39,062 bases of DNA from positions 1-39,062 of the forward strand of contig DDQW01000047.1 in the NCBI GenBank assembly GCA_002342805.1, given 5' to 3'. A program made the translations under genes and the position numbers. Position 1 is the first letter of the stretch. Each line of letters opens with the position of its first letter. This document shows, one piece after another, positions 1 to 7,311 of this stretch. Below the pieces are notes generated by a model. That model worked only from the letters and a program-made list of their open reading frames with translations. It ran no database searches and was not told the origin of the DNA. The stretch comes from Clostridiales bacterium UBA2432. GTDB taxonomy: Bacteria > Bacillota > Clostridia > Lachnospirales > Vallitaleaceae.

Positions 1-19
1 AGGATTTATCGAAACATTT

Positions 20-39
20 ATGAACCATTATGAACCATT
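20..39. repeat. Two tandem copies of a 10-bp unit
   Basis: The unit ATGAACCATT occurs twice head to tail just beyond the 3' end of the aldo/keto reductase gene. Nothing else is recognisable in positions 1-63: no hairpin and no T-run that would end the minus-strand transcript within the window. Two copies of a short unit are weak evidence for any function. Confidence 0.4.
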
Positions 40-63
40 TAAAAATTATTCTGTTTATATCTT

Positions 64-909
64 CTATCTTTCCAAACTAGTAATAAACTCAACCATATCC
101 GGATCACGATGGGAAAAGAATAAAGTTTCTTCTTGGTCTAACTCAGATACTTTTTCCATCTCTTCTTGTGTTAGTTCAAAGTCAAAAACATCAATATTTT
201 GAATCATTCTGTCTTTATGAGTTGTTTTAGGGATAACAACAATATCTTTTTGAATAAGAAAGCGAAGAGCTACTTGCGCCGCTGATTTATCATAAGTTTT
301 TCCGATTGTTACTAACACATTATTGGTAAAGAAATCATTTTTACCTTCTGCAAAGGGTCCCCAAGACTCCATTTGCGTTCCATATTTTTTCATGATTTCA
401 TGTGCTTTCACTTGTTGATGAAACACATGGGTCTCCACTTGATTAATAGCAGGTATGGTTTCAACATATTTACAAATATCAATAAATCGATCCGGATAAA
501 AATTTGAAACTCCGATTGCACGAACTTTACCTTCTTTGTATGCTTCTTCCATTGCTCTGTATGTGCCGTAGTAATCATTAAACGGTTGATGGATGAGTAA
601 CAAATCAATATAATCTGTTTGAAGTTTTTTCAATGACATTTGAATGGACTCTTTTGCTTTTTCATATCCCGCATTTGATATCCATATCTTTGTTGTTATA
701 AACAATTCTTCTCTAGGAACTCCACATTTGACAATTGCATTACCAACAGCTTGTTCGTTACCATACGCTTGGGCCGTATCAATTGACCGATATCCAACAC
801 TTATGGCATCTAATACACAACGTTCACATTCTTGTAAGTCAGGGATTTGATAAACACCATACCCTAAAACAGGCATCTTTACACCATTATTTAATATAAC
901 ATCCTTCAT
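64..909 (-). CDS. Aldo/keto reductase
   Basis: This is a cytoplasmic NAD(P)H-dependent oxidoreductase of 281 residues that reduces aldehydes or ketones; its substrate cannot be told from sequence. The AKR barrel is complete and the catalytic tetrad is visible as D44, Y49 (in DTAQAYGNE), K74 (in FITTKIW) and H107 (in LLLIHQPF). The C-terminal part keeps the IPKTTHKDR cofactor-phosphate loop of the family. The ATG follows a good ribosome binding site (AGGAGGAG). It is the last gene of a minus-strand run after the amidase-domain lipoprotein, with a 36-bp gap. It resembles the 2,5-diketo-gluconate reductase/YtbE-like group, but that is only a general match. Confidence 0.93.
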   Translation of the reverse strand: MKDVILNNGVKMPVLGYGVYQIPDLQECERCVLDAISVGYRSIDTAQAYGNEQAVGNAIVKCGVPREELFITTKIWISNAGYEKAKESIQMSLKKLQTDYIDLLLIHQPFNDYYGTYRAMEEAYKEGKVRAIGVSNFYPDRFIDICKYVETIPAINQVETHVFHQQVKAHEIMKKYGTQMESWGPFAEGKNDFFTNNVLVTIGKTYDKSAAQVALRFLIQKDIVVIPKTTHKDRMIQNIDVFDFELTQEEMEKVSELDQEETLFFSHRDPDMVEFITSLER

Positions 910-945
910 TTATACTCCTCCTTTTCGTGATTTATTATTGTTTTT

Positions 946-2313
946 TTATTCATTCCATCCATAGATTTTAATCAGTTGTTGTCGTGTATATAGGTATGCA
1001 CTTATGGGATAGTTTTTTTGATCTTTTGTATTTGATGCAACCAAATACTCAATAAGATTCCCATCCGAATCAGTTAGAACTTCAGTAATCATTACCGTAT
1101 GCCGCCAATTTTCATCAAATCCTAGAATAATGATATCTCCTATCTCTCCTTGATCAAAGTTGGCGTCTGCATCAGCTACAAGTCCAAAACCATCATTTAA
1201 CTGGGCATAAGCATAAAACTCATCAACACCTGTCCACGAAGATGTTCTCCCCCGTGTCGCTGTTGTATTGCTCAGCGTTGCACCAAACCATTTCCATACA
1301 TGATCTCCTTGAGTATCCATTGGGATACCTCCGGCAACCATACTTTGGGAAGCAAAATTTTGACAGTTTCCACCTAGATTACTATAATCTAACCATTCTG
1401 TGTTTCGTCGATTGATCCAATTATTTGCATAACGAATCGCTTCATCCCGATTATATGGATAATCATAAACAAATTCTTTGTCCTCGTCAATTCCTTGATT
1501 ACGTAGCTGAAGATTATTATCTGCCTTCCTTAATAATGCCTCTTTTTGGACATAGATATATTCAATTACTTGTGCATCCGTTAGTAGAGGAACATTATCT
1601 GTTTCAATCGTCATATCCGCTTGGGCATTCTCATCAATATCAATAGATTCATCCGTTTTAATATATTCACGATTTTCTCCAATTAATGCCCAATATAAAG
1701 TTCCTCGTTGTAAATGACTCAAGATTTTTATACCATCGGCTGTTTCATCGAGCACAAAATAATGGATGATACCATATTGTTCGGCCTCTACATCCGGATA
1801 TTCACTAAACTTCGTTATTGAATCTTCACTGATTGTGATTCGTGTCCCTTCTTCAAGATCTTCAACATTGTCGACCCTTAAAAAATATTCATATTCTTGT
1901 AATGTCAAATCATTCGACTGCTTTTTTCTGACTTCCACCATAAATTCCCATGCAGCACGATTGAGCTCTGCATTTATACCTTCAGAATCCTTATAAAGTG
2001 ATGCAATGTCCATAACTTCTGTCGTCGCTAAAGATTCAAAGTAGGCATCCATAAATGTTAGAATAATGTTTTTTTCTTCCTCAGTCAGTTCTTCTGTGTC
2101 ATCGACAAATCCACCTTGACCTTTTACTACTGGTGGTTTCGCTTCTGAAGAAATATCCTCTTCAAAACTATCCTCACTATTACTATTGTTATTATTTTCC
2201 TCAACTAATGAGGTATCACTATCATTACTACCGGAAGAGTTATGTGGTTTTATTTCACAACCTTCTAATAGAAACATAGAAATAAGTATCCACAAAACTA
2301 TTTTTAATTTCAT
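946..2313 (-). CDS. Lipoprotein with a C-terminal amidase-like (Amidase_6) domain
   Basis: The 455-residue protein starts with a short hydrophobic signal ending in LLEGC, so Cys19 is probably lipidated and the protein anchored outside the membrane; the Glu at -2 of the lipobox is unusual. Residues about 23-75 form an acidic, Ser/Asn-rich linker. The middle part (about 75-280) is unrecognised. Residues about 283-445 match the putative amidase domain PF12671: they open with YNRDEAIRYANNWINRR, carry the probable nucleophile Cys in GGNCQNFASQ and a probable catalytic His in WRHTVMITEV. These domains resemble NlpC/P60-type papain folds and may act on cell wall peptides, but the substrate is not known. 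It lies 13 bp after the VOC gene. Confidence 0.82.
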   Translation of the reverse strand: MKLKIVLWILISMFLLEGCEIKPHNSSGSNDSDTSLVEENNNNSNSEDSFEEDISSEAKPPVVKGQGGFVDDTEELTEEEKNIILTFMDAYFESLATTEVMDIASLYKDSEGINAELNRAAWEFMVEVRKKQSNDLTLQEYEYFLRVDNVEDLEEGTRITISEDSITKFSEYPDVEAEQYGIIHYFVLDETADGIKILSHLQRGTLYWALIGENREYIKTDESIDIDENAQADMTIETDNVPLLTDAQVIEYIYVQKEALLRKADNNLQLRNQGIDEDKEFVYDYPYNRDEAIRYANNWINRRNTEWLDYSNLGGNCQNFASQSMVAGGIPMDTQGDHVWKWFGATLSNTTATRGRTSSWTGVDEFYAYAQLNDGFGLVADADANFDQGEIGDIIILGFDENWRHTVMITEVLTDSDGNLIEYLVASNTKDQKNYPISAYLYTRQQLIKIYGWNE

Positions 2314-2326
2314 TAAATATACACCT

Positions 2327-2686
2327 TTATTTCATCTGTTCAGCAAATTGCACAGAAATACCGTTGGGGTCTTTGACATAGAAAAACTTTATATGAGGAT
2401 TGGGTTGTATGGGACCTTTGTATATTTCGATACCGCCTTGATTCATTTCATCCAACTTCTTGTCCAAAGAATCTACAGAAAAACCAAGGGAAATCTGATC
2501 TGACTCGGGATAACCACCCCCACCACCAATAAGTTCTAATTCTGTCTCCCCATCCCCAAGAAATGCTATTTCAACGCCGGGCCTAGATTCAAAACGTCTA
2601 GATACCCTTAATCCAACATATTTTTCGTAAAACTTAATTGATTCCTCTAAATTATTCACATGCACTGTTGTCCATAAAAATGCCAT
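2327..2686 (-). CDS. VOC-family (glyoxalase/bleomycin-resistance fold) protein
   Basis: This small cytoplasmic protein of 119 residues has the paired beta-alpha-beta-beta-beta units of the vicinal oxygen chelate fold. It opens with the typical TTVHVNNLEESIKFYEKYVGL and ends with FFYVKDPNGISVQFAEQ. The metal-site pattern (N-terminal His, Glu in TELELIGG, His in NPHIKF, Glu in VQFAEQ) resembles glyoxalase I, which detoxifies methylglyoxal, but the length and sequence do not settle the substrate. I chose the ATG at 2686 because AAAGGAGAT lies directly in front of it; a start 20 codons further upstream would run into the gnd gene and has no such site. It is 11 bp from the gnd stop, so it is very likely co-transcribed. 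Confidence 0.85.
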   Translation of the reverse strand: MAFLWTTVHVNNLEESIKFYEKYVGLRVSRRFESRPGVEIAFLGDGETELELIGGGGGYPESDQISLGFSVDSLDKKLDEMNQGGIEIYKGPIQPNPHIKFFYVKDPNGISVQFAEQMK

Positions 2687-2697
2687 TATAATCTCCT

Positions 2698-4149
2698 TTA
2701 AACTTGATATGTTGATGATGCTGTACTTCCGCCTGCACCTGTCCAATTCGTATGAAAAAATTCACCTCTAGCTTTATCAAGGCGCTCATAGGTGTGCGCT
2801 CCAAAGTAATCTCTTTGTGCCTGCAAAAGATTAGCAGGAAGTCGTTCACTTCTAAAACCATCATAAAAGGTAATGGCTGCTGATAAAGTTGGAACTGAGA
2901 TGCCTTTTGTAATCGCTGTTGCCACAACACATCGTAAATCATGTTCAGAATCTGTTACTGCTTTCGTGAAAAAATCATCCAACAAAAGATTACTGAGAGA
3001 TGCGTCGTTCTCGTAAGCATTCTTTATATTATCTAAGAATACACTTCGAATGATACATCCACCACGCCACATTGCTGCAATACCACTATAATTTAAATCC
3101 CATCCATATGTATTAGCTGCTTCACGCATTAACATATATCCTTGGGTATAAGAAATAATTTTCGCCATATATAAAGCATGCTTCATTTGCTCAATAAAAG
3201 CCACCTTATCTCCTTCAAATGTCATCGCCGGACCCGTAAGTACCTTGGATGCTTTAATACGTTCTTCTTTTATCGCTGACAAACATCTAGCATAAACGGA
3301 TTCACTAATCAAGGTTAATGGAACCCCTTCATGAAGCGATGAAATTCCGGTCCATTTCCCTGTGCCTTTTTGTCCTGCCGTATCTAAAATATAGTCTACA
3401 ACATAATTCTCATCGTCGTCTTTATAGTCTAAAATGTCTCGTGTAATCTCAATAAGATAGCTATCTAGAATATCTTCATTCCACACTTTAAAGACTTCAT
3501 GCATCTCATTATTTGACATTCCTAATAGGTCTTTCATTAATTGATATGCTTCAGAAATCAACTGCATATCGCCATATTCAATCCCATTATGAACCATTTT
3601 CACATAATGGCCGGCTCCATCTGCCCCAACCCAATCACAGCATGGTGTACCATCATCTGCTTTAGCTGCAATCGTTTGAAAAATCGGTTGAATATGTTGC
3701 CAGGCTTGAGCTGAACCACCCGGCATAATGCTTGGGCCATTCAAAGCGCCTTCTTCGCCACCACTTACGCCGGTTCCGACATATAGTAAGCCTTTGTCTT
3801 CAATATATTTTGTACGTCGTATTGAATCTTCATAGTTGGAGTTACCCCCATCTATAATAATATCCCCTTCTTCTAAATATGGAATAACTTTATCAATAAA
3901 AATATCTACCGGATTTCCGGCTTTTACCATTAACATTACTTTTCTCGGCTTTTCTAATTGATTCACAAATTCTTCTATTGAATAGGTTCCGATAATATTC
4001 TTTCCTTTTGCACGGCCTTCCACAAAGTTGGTCACTTTTTCAGTTGTACGATTAAAAACTGCAACGGTAAAGCCATTTCGTTCCATATTCATAACCAGGT
4101 TTTCGCCCATAACCGCTAAACCTATTAAACCTATATCTGCTTTTTTCAT
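2698..4149 (-). CDS. gnd: 6-phosphogluconate dehydrogenase, decarboxylating
   Basis: The enzyme oxidises 6-phosphogluconate to ribulose 5-phosphate and CO2 in the oxidative pentose phosphate pathway, in the cytoplasm. At 483 residues it has the full-length (about 470) type of the family. The Rossmann motif is GLIGLAVMGENL near the N-terminus, followed by the NRTTEKV turn that favours NADP+. The substrate-binding centre is visible as VSGGEEGALNGPSIMPGG and GHYVKMVHNGIEYGDMQ, which contains the catalytic Lys. The ATG at 4149 has a GGAGG site 6 bases upstream; an in-frame start 20 codons earlier has none and is rejected. It heads the minus-strand run gnd-VOC-lipoprotein-AKR and diverges from the antiporter. 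TATAAT on the minus strand at 4201-4206 is a possible -10 box, with no good -35. Confidence 0.96.
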   Translation of the reverse strand: MKKADIGLIGLAVMGENLVMNMERNGFTVAVFNRTTEKVTNFVEGRAKGKNIIGTYSIEEFVNQLEKPRKVMLMVKAGNPVDIFIDKVIPYLEEGDIIIDGGNSNYEDSIRRTKYIEDKGLLYVGTGVSGGEEGALNGPSIMPGGSAQAWQHIQPIFQTIAAKADDGTPCCDWVGADGAGHYVKMVHNGIEYGDMQLISEAYQLMKDLLGMSNNEMHEVFKVWNEDILDSYLIEITRDILDYKDDDENYVVDYILDTAGQKGTGKWTGISSLHEGVPLTLISESVYARCLSAIKEERIKASKVLTGPAMTFEGDKVAFIEQMKHALYMAKIISYTQGYMLMREAANTYGWDLNYSGIAAMWRGGCIIRSVFLDNIKNAYENDASLSNLLLDDFFTKAVTDSEHDLRCVVATAITKGISVPTLSAAITFYDGFRSERLPANLLQAQRDYFGAHTYERLDKARGEFFHTNWTGAGGSTASSTYQV

Positions 4150-4232
4150 TCTTTTCCTCCATTCAGTCATAACTATATAAAGCCACTTCAGTATATGCTC
4201 ATTATACAATATATTTTAAAGAAATAAAACAC

Positions 4233-4261
4233 TTTACATAATATAGATTATTATCTAAAAT
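4233..4261 (+). promoter_or_regulatory. Sigma-A-type promoter of the antiporter gene
   Basis: TTTACA at 4233-4238 and TAAAAT at 4256-4261 are separated by exactly 17 bases. Transcription would start near 4268, which lies after an in-frame ATG at 4266 and so supports the downstream start codon at 4302. Confidence 0.6.
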
Positions 4262-4301
4262 AGTAATGTCACACCCAACGAAAAAAAGATTGGAGATAGA
4301 T

Positions 4302-5483
4302 ATGTTATTTAGTATCGCATTAATGATGATTATTGGATTTCTACTGAGTGGTATTTTTAATCGGTTAAAGCTTCCCGGACTCCTCGGTATGATTATAACA
4401 GGAATTATATTGGGGCCATATGTACTGAATCTCATCGCCTCTGATCTACTTAATATTTCAAAAGACTTGCGGGAAATTGCATTAATCGTCATTCTCATAC
4501 GTGCCGGTTTGTCATTGGATCTTCGTGACCTAAAAAAAGTCGGACGTCCGGCCATACTTATGTGCTTTGTTCCCGCAACAATCGAGATTCTAACCGTCGT
4601 CTTCTTAGCACCTATTATTTTTAATATTTCCTATATAGAAGCTGCCATTATGGGGACGGTTTTAGCTGCCGTATCTCCTGCTGTGGTTGTCCCAAGAATG
4701 ATTAAGCTTATAGAAAGTGGACATGGCAAGGATAAAAGTATACCCCAGCTTATTTTAGCCGGGGCATCTGTTGATGATATTTATGTTATTATACTATTTA
4801 CGGCATTTATGGGAATGTATAAAGGCGCCGCATTCGATAGCAAAAGCCTAATTACTGTACCTATCTCAATTATTCTAGGCCTTTTTGTTGGAATCATTGT
4901 TGGACTTGTTCTCGTTTATATCTTCAAAAAAATTCATATGCGAGATACGGTTAAAGTCTTTATTATTTTAAGTCTATCTTTTTTAATTGTTTCTTTGGAA
5001 ACCTATGTTCAAGACTATGTTCCAATGTCCGGACTTCTGGGAGTCATGGCTCTAGGTGGCACTATTCTAGAGGCCTATGGATTGCTAGCTCGTCGTATTA
5101 TCGGAAAATTTTCTAAAATATGGGTTGGCGCTGAACTATTGCTCTTTATCCTCGTTGGTGCCGCTGTGGATATACGTTATTTAGCTCATGCCGGTATTGG
5201 CTCAGTAGCAATTATTCTCCTTGCTCTCCTCGGTCGAATCATTGCCGTCAATATAAGTTTACTCAAAACACCTTTGAATATGAAAGAACGCCTCTTTTGT
5301 TCCATCGCCTATATGCCAAAAGCAACCGTTCAAGCAGCAATAGGAGCCATTCCACTCACTGCAGGAGTTGCCTCAGGTAACCTCATACTAACCATTGCAG
5401 TTTTATCCATTATGATTACAGCACCAATCGGCGCTATCGGTATCGACCGATTACATCCTCGCTTGCTCAATAAGATCACTTAA
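4302..5483 (+). CDS. Cation:proton antiporter (Na_H_Exchanger family)
   Basis: This integral membrane protein of 393 residues exchanges protons for Na+ or K+ for pH and ion balance. It has about 12 hydrophobic segments, beginning with LFSIALMMIIGFLLSGIF. Family features are the KLPGLLGMIITGIILGPYVL entry helix and AGASVDDIYVI, where two adjacent acidic residues sit where the ion-binding pair of CPA-type antiporters is expected; a DD pair is usually linked to electrogenic exchange, which is inference here. GGAG lies 8 bases before the ATG at 4302. An ATG at 4266 would add 12 residues but lies at or before the predicted transcription start. The stop TAA at 5481-5483 directly abuts the stop of the convergent diguanylate/EAL gene. 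Confidence 0.9.
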   Translation: MLFSIALMMIIGFLLSGIFNRLKLPGLLGMIITGIILGPYVLNLIASDLLNISKDLREIALIVILIRAGLSLDLRDLKKVGRPAILMCFVPATIEILTVVFLAPIIFNISYIEAAIMGTVLAAVSPAVVVPRMIKLIESGHGKDKSIPQLILAGASVDDIYVIILFTAFMGMYKGAAFDSKSLITVPISIILGLFVGIIVGLVLVYIFKKIHMRDTVKVFIILSLSFLIVSLETYVQDYVPMSGLLGVMALGGTILEAYGLLARRIIGKFSKIWVGAELLLFILVGAAVDIRYLAHAGIGSVAIILLALLGRIIAVNISLLKTPLNMKERLFCSIAYMPKATVQAAIGAIPLTAGVASGNLILTIAVLSIMITAPIGAIGIDRLHPRLLNKIT

Positions 5484-7166
5484 TCAAAGAGGGGTGGGCT
5501 TTGAATAATAATAGCCTTGTATGCAATCGCAATTTAACTTTTTGAGTATTGCAACTTGGTTCTCACTTTCCACACCTTCTGCGACAACATATGAACCAAG
5601 TTCTTTTGTTATTATAATAATATTTTCCACAAAAATTTTACCTACTGTTGTTTCAATGAGATCGATAATGGACTTATCAATCTTCACTTCGTCAAATGGC
5701 AAGTTAATTAAATGATTCAATGAAGCATAGCCACTTCCAAAATCATCCATAGAAATTTTGAAGCCTAATAATCGAATATATGATATTTTATCAATAATTT
5801 GAGCTAAATCATTCATAAAAATATCTTCAGTAATCTCTAAGGTAATATTATGCGGATCCACATGATAATCCCTTGTTAACCCAATCAGTCGATTATAAAA
5901 TTCATCCGTATGAATAACCAGCGGAGAAATATTTACAGATACACAAATATCCTTATGATATTTTTCTTTTAGCTTTGGATAATCTTGTAGGGCTTTTTCT
6001 AACGACCACATTGTAAAATCAAAAATAAGCTTAGACTGGCTAAATACCGGAATGAATTCTGTCGGCGACACATATCCTAGTTGCTTAGAAAACCATCTCG
6101 CTAGAGCTTCAATACCAATGACTTCTCCTGTTTTCACCTCGACCTTTTCTTGATAATAGAGTCGAAGTTCATTTTCCGATATTGCTTTTCGAGCATAACT
6201 TTTTAGCAACTCACTTCGCTCTAAATTTTCATAAATTGATTCTTCGTAACATAGAATTTCTGCTATGTTTTCTTTTTTCCCAAATTCAATTGTTGCATTG
6301 ACTTGTTGAATTAATTGTTCATAACTTTGATCTTTATGTATATCTTGTGTATATCCAATTGCAAATTCAATCTGATGATATCGCCCTTCTTCTTCAATGA
6401 ATCGATCCAATGTTTTCTTCAAATCACTAACAAGCCCACGAATCTTATGAATATCACCCTGATGCATCCAAATTCCAAACTTATCACTTGTAATACGACC
6501 ATAATAATCTTGATTGTTCCTTGTCAAAAAATTTTTACCAATTTCTCTGAGAATCCGATCAGCAAATTCTGTACCATATACAGAATGAATGGCATTTAAG
6601 TGGCGCACTTCAATGACAACTAAACAAGCACCTTCTTGTGCCCGTGAAATTTCAGGTTCAACATACTCTCTGAATCCATAACGATTAAGTATAGCTGTAT
6701 AATCATCATAATAGGCATGCAATCGCAAACATTCTTCAAGTTCTTTTCTCTCTGTGATATCATTGGACACCACTAAAATTCGATGGCAGCTTCCGTCCTC
6801 CTCAATAATTGGAACTTTTCTTGTTGATAAGCAAAGTACTTTTCCATCCGCACGCGTTAGAGGCTCTTCTTCAATCAATATCGGTTCTTTAGTGTATATC
6901 ACCTGAAGATCTTTTTCACGAAAATACGTAGCCTCTTCTTCGGTTGGACTAAAATCACTATCTCGTTTTCCTTCCAACTCCTCCACCGTAGTACCATACG
7001 CTTCACTTAGTGCTTGATTAACCAATTCAAAACAACCGTCTTCATTCTTTATTGATATAAAGGCAGGAATCAAATTAATAACACTACGAAGAAAGTCACG
7101 TTCTTGAATGTACATTTTTATATTTTTTTCTAGTTCCAACGTCTGAGTCTCTGCTTTTTCGTTCAT
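5484..7166 (-). CDS. PAS-GGDEF-EAL protein, probable c-di-GMP phosphodiesterase
   Basis: The 560-residue protein has no membrane segment and so is probably a cytoplasmic sensor. Order of domains: short coiled coil (1-20), PAS/PAC (about 20-140, FISIKNEDGCFELVNQAL and VVSNDITERKELEE), GGDEF (about 148-300) and EAL (about 315-560). The GGDEF signature is degenerate (RITSDKFGIW replaces the GGDEF loop), so cyclase activity is unlikely and the domain may act as a GTP sensor. The EAL domain keeps the expected residues: IEALARW, the ITLEITED glutamate, MDDFGSGYASL, the Lys in VKIDKS and AEGVES. It therefore should hydrolyse c-di-GMP. GAGGTGG precedes the ATG. It stands alone, between the convergent antiporter and the upstream GH78 terminator. 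Confidence 0.92.
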   Translation of the reverse strand: MNEKAETQTLELEKNIKMYIQERDFLRSVINLIPAFISIKNEDGCFELVNQALSEAYGTTVEELEGKRDSDFSPTEEEATYFREKDLQVIYTKEPILIEEEPLTRADGKVLCLSTRKVPIIEEDGSCHRILVVSNDITERKELEECLRLHAYYDDYTAILNRYGFREYVEPEISRAQEGACLVVIEVRHLNAIHSVYGTEFADRILREIGKNFLTRNNQDYYGRITSDKFGIWMHQGDIHKIRGLVSDLKKTLDRFIEEEGRYHQIEFAIGYTQDIHKDQSYEQLIQQVNATIEFGKKENIAEILCYEESIYENLERSELLKSYARKAISENELRLYYQEKVEVKTGEVIGIEALARWFSKQLGYVSPTEFIPVFSQSKLIFDFTMWSLEKALQDYPKLKEKYHKDICVSVNISPLVIHTDEFYNRLIGLTRDYHVDPHNITLEITEDIFMNDLAQIIDKISYIRLLGFKISMDDFGSGYASLNHLINLPFDEVKIDKSIIDLIETTVGKIFVENIIIITKELGSYVVAEGVESENQVAILKKLNCDCIQGYYYSKPTPL

Positions 7167-7271
7167 AAAAATTCCACCTCATATTCTCGACGATTTTATC
7201 TTGCTATTCTTAATTGTACCAAATTGCTTGCGCAATGGCTAGCAAACTTTGTTTTTTCTTAACTAACCTTT

Positions 7272-7302
7272 AAACAAAAGCTCCTGCAAATTGCAGAAGC
7301 TC
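7272..7302 (-). terminator. Rho-independent terminator after the GH78 gene
   Basis: On the minus strand an 11-bp stem (7291-7301 with 7279-7289, one G-U wobble) with a minimal loop is followed by TTTTGTTT. It begins 10 bases after the GH78 stop and closes the first ABC/GH module. Confidence 0.85.
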
Positions 7303-7311
7303 ATAAAAATA

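Noticed and set aside
4266..4301. Upstream ATG giving a 12-residue longer antiporter
   Set aside because: The predicted promoter places the transcription start near 4268, and only the ATG at 4302 has a ribosome binding site.
4202..4555. Open frame of 117 codons on the minus strand opposite the antiporter start
   Set aside because: It is antisense to a well-supported membrane protein gene, covers the promoter region and resembles no known protein.
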